Assembly (NCBI GenBank): GCA_041748175.1
Contig: JBGTDU010000041.1
Location: forward strand, 1 to 10,583
Reading direction: 5' to 3'
Origin: JAHEJB01 sp041748175
GTDB lineage: Bacteria > Bacteroidota > Rhodothermia > Rhodothermales > Rubricoccaceae
DNA length: 10,583 nt
The notes beneath the pieces are model-generated. The model was not told the origin of the DNA. It ran no database searches and saw only the letters and a list, made by a program, of their open reading frames with translations. How positions within the stretch are numbered: position 1 is the first letter of the stretch; each line of letters opens with the position of its first letter. Of this stretch, positions 6,983 to 10,583 are shown piece after piece. The translations under genes were made by a program, and so were the position numbers.

Positions 6983-9103
6983 ATGCCCCAGCCCCCCACG
7001 ATCGAAGCCATCGAAACCCGCCTCTGGAGCAGCGCGGATAACCTCCGGGCGAATTCCAACTTTGCGAGCAACGAGTACTTCCTGCCCGTCATGGGGCTGA
7101 TCTTCCTGCGGCACGCCTTCAGCCGGTTCCTGACGGCGAAGGACGAGATTGAGAAGACGCTGCCGACACGCGGTGGTGAAAAACGTCCACTGACCAAAGA
7201 GGACTTCGCCGGACGCGGGGCCATCTACCTGCAACCGGAAGCCCAGTTCGACTACCTCGCAAGCCTCCCGGATGACAAGGACCGGGGCAGAGCGGTCGTC
7301 CACGCGATGGAGCTCATTGAAAAGGACTACACGAATCTGAAAGGCCAACTGCCGAAGGTGGAATACCAGAAGCTGGACAACGACGTGATGGGCCAGCTCC
7401 TCCGCACGTTCAACGACCCGATCCTGAAGAAGGTGGGCGGTGATGTCTTCGGGCGGATCTACGAGTACTTCCTGACCAAATTTGCGGACCTCAAGGCGCA
7501 CGACAACGGCGAGTTTTTCACACCGGTCTCCATCGTTCAGATGATCGTGAACGTCATCGAACCGGACCACGGCTCAGTGCTCGACCCGGCCTGTGGCTCG
7601 GGCGGGATGTTCGTGCAGAGCGCGCACTTTGTGGAGCAGCAGCACGAAGACCCCACGGCGAAGACGACCTTTTTCGGGCTAGAGAAAAACCCGACGACGA
7701 TCCGGCTGGGCAAGATGAACCTGGCCGTCCACGGGCTGGAGGGCGACATCAAACAGGCGATCTCCTACTACGAGGACCCGCACAACCTCGTGGGCAAGGC
7801 CGATTTCGTGATGGCCAATCCGCCGTTTAACGTGGACGAGATCGACGCGGAGAAGGTGAAGAACGACCCGCGCCTGCCGTTCGGCCTGCCGGGCGTGAAC
7901 AAGAAAGGCAAGGTCTCCAACGGCAACTACGTCTGGATCAGCTACTTCCACAGCTACCTGAACGAGCGCGGCCGCGCGGGCTTCGTGATGTCTTCGCAGG
8001 CGTCCAGTGCCGGGCGCGGCGAGGCCGAGGTGCGCCGCAAGCTCATCGAAACGGGCGACGTGGACATCATGATGGCCATCCGCTCCAACTTCTTCTACAC
8101 GCGCACCGTGCCGTGCGAGCTTTGGTTCCTCAACCGCAGCAAGCCCAAGAGCCAGCCCCGACTTGTCGGGGAGCACCGCGACAAGGTGTTGATGATCGAC
8201 GCGCGAAACACCTACCGCAAGGTCACGCGCAAAGTCTACGACTTCAGCCCCGAGCAACAGCAGAACCTCCTCGCCATCGTGTGGCTGTACCGGGGGCAAA
8301 CCGGCCGCTTTCTCGGCATGCTCTCCGACTATCTAACGCGGACGGTGAAGGAAGCCGGAGCGTGTCTGGAGTCCGGCGACGAAAAGCCGCTCGCCGATTT
8401 CGCGGATGCCATTGCATCGCTCCGAAACCAGGTCAAGCCGTTCCTCAAAACACTCAAGAAGGACGACCCGCACACGGAGACACTGGCCGAGTTGGAAGAA
8501 AAGCAGGCGCAGCTCTCGACGGATCTGAAACAGTTCGCCGCCGATGTGGCGGAAGCGGACCAGCGCAGTGAAAAGGCCGACCACACGAATACGGCCCTGA
8601 ACAAACTGACGGACGACCTCGAACCGCTCTCCGACTCGTGCCGCGTGTTGATTAAAGAGACCGACCACCTCTACAAGCTGGCGGCACGTCTGGTTGAGAT
8701 CTGCGAGACGGAGGCCGACGCGAAGGCGAGCAAAAAATGGGTCTCTCGCGACATAACCAACGCCCGCAAGGCCGCCGATGAAGCCCGAAAGCTCGCCGTG
8801 GAGCAACTCAGGCAGGTCCGCTACTTCTGGCGGCAGGCGCACTGGCTAACGTCCCGCTTCCCAGATGCCGAGTTGCGCGACGTGGAGGGGCTCGTGAAGC
8901 TGGTGGATCGCGCGGAACTGGAGGCCAACGACTGGAGCCTCACGCCCGGCCGTTACGTGGGTGTGGCGCCCGAGGCAGAAGACGAGGACTTCGACTTTGC
9001 AGAGGCGATGCAGGAGATCCACGCCGAGTTGAACGACCTCAACGCCGAAGCCGTCCAACTGGCCGAAACGATACAGGCGAACTTTGAGGAGCTGGTGGTA
9101 TGA
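6983..9103 (+). CDS. hsdM: Type I restriction-modification methyltransferase subunit (HsdM)
   Basis: The enzyme transfers a methyl group from S-adenosylmethionine to adenine N6 as part of a type I complex with HsdS, and with HsdR for cleavage. Visible landmarks are the N-terminal HsdM helical domain (LWSSADNLRAN, ~15-25), GEFFTPVSIV before motif I, motif I DPACGSGG (201-208) and the catalytic NPPF (279-282). The order motif I then IV is the gamma class. The closing HsdM signature NDWSLTPGRYVG is at ~649-660. At 706 residues it is longer than the usual ~480-550. The excess is a charged, mostly helical insertion between about residues 440 and 630, after the conserved DFSPEQQQN segment. A small insertion-like patch lies at ~390-397 (see the palindrome at 8156). 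Its stop overlaps the next gene's start by ATGA. hsdS and hsdR are absent from the window and are expected downstream. Confidence 0.96.
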   Translation: MPQPPTIEAIETRLWSSADNLRANSNFASNEYFLPVMGLIFLRHAFSRFLTAKDEIEKTLPTRGGEKRPLTKEDFAGRGAIYLQPEAQFDYLASLPDDKDRGRAVVHAMELIEKDYTNLKGQLPKVEYQKLDNDVMGQLLRTFNDPILKKVGGDVFGRIYEYFLTKFADLKAHDNGEFFTPVSIVQMIVNVIEPDHGSVLDPACGSGGMFVQSAHFVEQQHEDPTAKTTFFGLEKNPTTIRLGKMNLAVHGLEGDIKQAISYYEDPHNLVGKADFVMANPPFNVDEIDAEKVKNDPRLPFGLPGVNKKGKVSNGNYVWISYFHSYLNERGRAGFVMSSQASSAGRGEAEVRRKLIETGDVDIMMAIRSNFFYTRTVPCELWFLNRSKPKSQPRLVGEHRDKVLMIDARNTYRKVTRKVYDFSPEQQQNLLAIVWLYRGQTGRFLGMLSDYLTRTVKEAGACLESGDEKPLADFADAIASLRNQVKPFLKTLKKDDPHTETLAELEEKQAQLSTDLKQFAADVAEADQRSEKADHTNTALNKLTDDLEPLSDSCRVLIKETDHLYKLAARLVEICETEADAKASKKWVSRDITNARKAADEARKLAVEQLRQVRYFWRQAHWLTSRFPDAELRDVEGLVKLVDRAELEANDWSLTPGRYVGVAPEAEDEDFDFAEAMQEIHAELNDLNAEAVQLAETIQANFEELVV
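8156..8171. repeat. Perfect small palindrome inside hsdM
   Basis: CCCCGACTTGTCGGGG has a 7-base perfect stem and a 2-base loop, encoding part of HsdM residues 390-397 (S-Q-P-R-L-V-G-E). A near twin, CCCCGACATATCGGGG, sits in the dispersed repeat at 10301-10316. The residues after it (EHRDKVLMIDARN) rejoin the conserved HsdM sequence, so the patch could be a small in-frame insertion. That last point is inference from memory of the family. Confidence 0.5.
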
Positions 9104-9104
9104 G
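9054..9104 (+). repeat. hsdM-tail repeat, copy 1 (parental, in hsdM)
   Basis: The last 50 bases of hsdM plus the G after the stop. It encodes Q-L-A-E-T-I-Q-A-N-F-E-E-L-V-V and the ATGA junction. Copy 3 at 10368-10418 matches it at 49 of 51 bases by eye. As the only copy that ends a full-length conserved gene, it is taken as the source of the others. Confidence 0.9.
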
Positions 9105-10128
9105 CAAGGTCCCCCAAAGCCTGCCTGCGGACTACGCCACGCTTCTGGCCGAGGTGAAGGAACGTGTTCGGTCTGCGCAGTATGAGGCCCTCAAGGCGGT
9201 CAACAAGGAACTCGTCGCTTTGTACTGGGACATCGGGAAGTTGATTGTCGGTCAGCAGCTGAAGGCAGATCACGGCGATGCGATAGCCGAGCAGCTTGCC
9301 GCCGATCTCCGTAACGAGTTCCCCGGCATCCGTGGTTTCTCCCGGAGAAACGTGTTTTACATGCGAGAATTCTATCTCGCGTACAGCGACCCCTCACAAG
9401 TGCAGCCACTGGTTGCACAAATCGGCTGGACGCACAACCTTGCCATCCTGCAGCGCACAAAAGACCCGCTGGAAAGGGAGTTTTACATCCGCATGACGGG
9501 GAAATTCGGGTGGTCCAAGAATGTCCTCATTCACCAGATCGAGAACCAGAGCTACGAACAATCGCTGATAGGCCAGACCAACTTCGAGAAGACCCTGACG
9601 CCCGAACTCCGCGCGCAAGCAAGACTCGCCGTGAAGGACGAGTACACGTTCGACTTTCTCGAAATGGGCGAAATGCACTCCGAACGCCAACTGGAACGGG
9701 CGTTGATCGCGAAAGTGGAAGACTTCCTCCGCGCGGTGGGTGGGTACTTCGCGTTCGTCGGCAGCCAGTACAGGCTTGAAGTAGAAGGAAAGGAATACTT
9801 CATCGACCTGCTGCTCTACCATCGCCGGCTCAAATGCCTGGTCGCCATCGAGCTCAAGATTGGCGAGTTCCAGCCGGAATTCGTAGGCAAGATGCAGTTC
9901 TATCTGGCGGCGCTGGACCGGCAGGTTCGCGAAGAGGGTGAAAACCCGTCTATCGGTATTATCCTTTGCAAGGAGAAGAACCGGACGGTCGTCGAGTATG
10001 CGCTTCACGACACGGGGAAACCCATCGGCGTGGCCACCTATCGTGTGGTGAAACGCCTGCCGAACGAGTTGAAAGGAGAACTTCCTTCCCCCGACGAAAT
10101 TGCCAGACTACTGGAGGAAGTGGCATGA
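9100..10128 (+). CDS. DUF1016/YhcG-family PDDEXK nuclease-like protein of the RM locus
   Basis: A full-length 342-residue member of the DUF1016 (YhcG) family. The N-terminal helical domain carries the family signatures YWDIG (42-46), FPGIRGFSRRN (74-84) and QIGWTHN (107-113). The C-terminal half is a PDDEXK nuclease fold: D236 in YFIDLLLYH, then E251-L-K253 in VAIELKIGEF, and Q266 in the helix KMQFYLAAL. The catalytic residues therefore look intact. Homologues often sit inside type I RM operons, where their job is not settled; an accessory nuclease or complex partner is plausible (family knowledge plus inference). The ATG overlaps the hsdM stop (ATGA at 9100-9103), and its own stop overlaps the next mini-ORF (ATGA at 10125-10128), so translation is probably coupled on both sides. 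A 51-base direct repeat brackets the gene. Confidence 0.93.
   Translation: MSKVPQSLPADYATLLAEVKERVRSAQYEALKAVNKELVALYWDIGKLIVGQQLKADHGDAIAEQLAADLRNEFPGIRGFSRRNVFYMREFYLAYSDPSQVQPLVAQIGWTHNLAILQRTKDPLEREFYIRMTGKFGWSKNVLIHQIENQSYEQSLIGQTNFEKTLTPELRAQARLAVKDEYTFDFLEMGEMHSERQLERALIAKVEDFLRAVGGYFAFVGSQYRLEVEGKEYFIDLLLYHRRLKCLVAIELKIGEFQPEFVGKMQFYLAALDRQVREEGENPSIGIILCKEKNRTVVEYALHDTGKPIGVATYRVVKRLPNELKGELPSPDEIARLLEEVA
9384..9420 (+). repeat. DUF1016 internal segment repeated in the mini-ORF
   Basis: This segment, encoding S96-D-P-S-Q-V-Q-P-L-V-A-Q107 of the DUF1016 protein, matches 10145-10181 at 31 of 37 bases, in the same reading frame. It contains a near-palindrome, GTGCAGCC-ACT-GGTTGCAC. Confidence 0.6.
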
Positions 10129-10223
10129 GCAGCTACGTCACCGACAGCGACCTCCCGAAAGTGCAACCACCGGTTGCACAAGTCATCTCGGCCCAGGCCA
10201 ACTTTCAGGAGTTGGCGGTATGA
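10125..10223 (+). CDS. Mini-ORF 1 (32 codons), mosaic of DUF1016 and hsdM fragments
   Basis: This short frame starts in an ATGA overlap with the DUF1016 stop and ends in an ATGA overlap with mini-ORF 2. Residues 8-19 (SDLPKVQPPVAQ) match DUF1016 residues 96-107 at 8 of 12 positions. The end, QANFQELAV, matches the HsdM C-terminus QANFEELVV. Nothing suggests a folded protein. It may be a translated spacer that carries ribosomes from the nuclease gene to the following start (inference), or simple debris from recombination. Confidence 0.4.
   Translation: MSSYVTDSDLPKVQPPVAQVISAQANFQELAV
10145..10181 (+). repeat. Copy of a DUF1016 internal segment
   Basis: It matches 9384-9420 at 31 of 37 bases and in the same frame. 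It contains a perfect 8-base inverted repeat, GTGCAACC (10161-10168) and GGTTGCAC (10172-10179), around a 3-base loop. Confidence 0.55.
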
Positions 10224-10224
10224 G
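10194..10224 (+). repeat. hsdM-tail repeat, copy 2 (partial)
   Basis: It matches the end of hsdM from CAGGC through the ATGAG junction with four substitutions, encoding QANFQELAV-stop. It lacks the upstream part (QLAETI) found in copies 1 and 3. Confidence 0.75.
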
Positions 10225-10417
10225 ACGGTATACACGGGCTGTCATTGCGAGCGGAGCGAAGCAATCCCGCACGGGAGAGCCGCAGACCACGGGATTGCCG
10301 CCCCGACATATCGGGGCAGGCTGTCTCTCGCTACGCTCGCTCCTCGCAATGACGAACGGAGGGGTTCTCCAACTGGCCGAAACAATCCAGGCGAACTTTG
10401 AGGAGCTGGTGGTATGA
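10220..10417 (+). CDS. Mini-ORF 2 (65 codons), palindromic repeat read through in frame
   Basis: It starts in the ATGA overlap with mini-ORF 1 and ends in an ATGA overlap with mini-ORF 3. The middle (V-I-A-S-G-A-K-Q-S ... L-R-S-L-L-A-M-T) is what one gets by translating the palindromic dispersed repeat, and the last 15 residues, QLAETIQANFEELVV, are identical to the HsdM C-terminus. A functional protein is doubtful. The open frame and both coupled junctions are what is notable. It is the first unit of a tandem pair with mini-ORF 3. Confidence 0.4.
   Translation: MRRYTRAVIASGAKQSRTGEPQTTGLPPRHIGAGCLSLRSLLAMTNGGVLQLAETIQANFEELVV
10241..10353. repeat. Palindromic dispersed repeat (MITE/REP-like), copy A
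   Basis: The 113-base element is bounded by GTCATTGCGAG and its exact reverse complement CTCGCAATGAC. An inner pair GCAATCCCG (10261-10269) and CGGGATTGC (10290-10298) forms a second stem, and GCCCCGA...TCGGGGC (10300-10317) a third. Sequences of this GTCATTGCGAG...GCAATCC type are, from memory, dispersed in many bacterial genomes and often mis-annotated as short proteins. There is no transposase here. Confidence 0.8.
10300..10317. repeat. Small hairpin present only in repeat copy A
   Basis: GCCCCGA-CATA-TCGGGGC forms a 7-base stem. It lies within a 21-base block absent from copy B. It resembles the palindrome in hsdM at 8156-8171. Confidence 0.6.
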
Positions 10418-10418
10418 G
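10368..10418 (+). repeat. hsdM-tail repeat, copy 3 (near-perfect)
   Basis: It is identical to 9054-9104 except for two substitutions, and encodes exactly the same last 15 HsdM residues, stop and overlapping ATGAG start. It lies 1314 bases downstream in direct orientation. Confidence 0.9.
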
Positions 10419-10581
10419 AGGGTGTACACGGGCTGTCATTGCGAGCGGAGCGAAGCAATCCCGCACGGGAGAGCCACAGGCCACGGGATTGCCGCGTCTC
10501 TCGCTACGCTCGCTGCTCGCAATCACAAACGGAGTGGTTGTCCAGCCGGCCGAGACAAGCCTTGAGGAGTTGGTGGTATGA
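10414..10581 (+). CDS. Mini-ORF 3 (55 codons), second tandem unit
   Basis: It starts in the ATGA overlap with mini-ORF 2 and runs without a stop to the TGA at 10579-10581, which overlaps a further ATG at 10578. It is a direct repeat of mini-ORF 2, with about 14 substitutions by eye over 164 aligned bases and two deletions of 21 and 9 bases, both multiples of three. It ends with S-L-E-E-L-V-V, an abbreviated HsdM tail. As with mini-ORF 2, a functional product is uncertain. Confidence 0.38.
   Translation: MRGCTRAVIASGAKQSRTGEPQATGLPRLSLRSLLAITNGVVVQPAETSLEELVV
10435..10526. repeat. Palindromic dispersed repeat, copy B
   Basis: It has the same left end (GTCATTGCGAGCGGAGCG) and inner GCAATCCCG/CGGGATTGC stem as copy A, but lacks the 21-base hairpin block. 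Its right end is CTCGCAATCAC, one mismatch from a perfect terminal inverted repeat, so it looks older or more degraded than copy A. Confidence 0.75.
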
Positions 10582-10582
10582 G
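10541..10582 (+). repeat. hsdM-tail repeat, copy 4 (9-base deletion)
   Basis: It aligns with copy 3 after an internal 9-base loss that removes three codons and keeps the frame. It ends in the same GTGGTATGAG junction. Confidence 0.75.
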
Positions 10583-10583
10583 T
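10578..10583 (+). CDS. Probable start of the next operon gene, cut by the window end
   Basis: An ATG overlaps the stop of mini-ORF 3 (ATGA), the same junction used by the preceding genes. Only two codons (M-S) are visible. From the operon context, hsdS or another RM gene would be expected, but the sequence cannot show it, and a further repeat unit is also possible. Confidence 0.35.

Noticed and set aside
6965..10008. Long minus-strand frames opposite hsdM and DUF1016 (6965-7570, 7679-8299, 8333-8842, 9394-10008)
   Set aside because: They are antisense shadows of strongly conserved genes. High G+C codon use opens the opposite frame, and the translations show no domain.
10183..10526. Two overlapping minus-strand frames (10183-10458 and 10242-10526)
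   Set aside because: They are translations of the palindromic repeat and its tandem copy (typical R-D-C-F-A-P-L-A-M-T strings), which commonly yield spurious short proteins. They have no independent support.
10220..10577. Insertion sequence
   Set aside because: There is no transposase frame. The elements are about 90-113 bases and at most non-autonomous.
10220..10583. CRISPR array
   Set aside because: Only two long, unequal, palindromic units occur, without short repeats separated by unique spacers of equal size.

Overview
The window reads as a compact, gene-dense stretch of chromosome in which every convincing gene lies on the + strand. The organism is a bacterium of moderately high G+C. 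It is probably diderm, because there is a lipoprotein with a lipobox and secreted PEGA/SUMF1-type and single-pass TPR/SH3 proteins. The phylum cannot be fixed from the sequence. Abundant PEGA, zinc-ribbon and TPR architectures would fit Rhodothermota, Gemmatimonadota, Acidobacteriota or similar groups (inference only).

Left part, bases 1-6873: six consecutive genes that look like one envelope-related operon. They are (1) the 3' part of an unrecognised protein; (2) a 797-residue secreted protein with four PEGA-like repeats, a proline-rich linker, a TPR-like helical segment and a C-terminal formylglycine-generating-enzyme-like (SUMF1) domain; (3) a zinc-ribbon protein with two membrane segments; (4) and (5) two tandem paralogues, each with an N-terminal zinc ribbon, one membrane segment, TPRs and a C-terminal SH3-like domain; and (6) a small lipoprotein with a PPC-like beta domain. 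Gene order, short gaps and one ATGA overlap suggest co-expression. The domain types suggest a multiprotein assembly spanning the inner membrane and periplasm, but its function is not known to me.

Bases 6874-6982 are a short intergenic spacer without a convincing promoter or terminator.

Right part, bases 6983-10583: a type I restriction-modification locus. hsdM (706 residues, with a long helical insertion) overlaps by ATGA with a DUF1016/YhcG-type PDDEXK nuclease gene. Neither hsdS nor hsdR lies in the window; they are probably downstream.

The most unusual region is 10125-10583. It is an unbroken relay of three mini-ORFs (32, 65 and 55 codons), each joined to the next by an ATGA stop/start overlap. 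The relay is built from copies of the last ~50 bases of hsdM, a fragment matching an internal part of the DUF1016 gene, and two copies of a palindromic dispersed repeat. The length differences between the two tandem units are 21 and 9 bases, so all keep the frame. The last ATGA, three bases before the window ends, probably starts the next operon gene. A near-perfect 51-base direct repeat (hsdM tail and its copy at 10368-10418) brackets the DUF1016 gene, so recombination there could remove it while keeping hsdM coupled to whatever follows.
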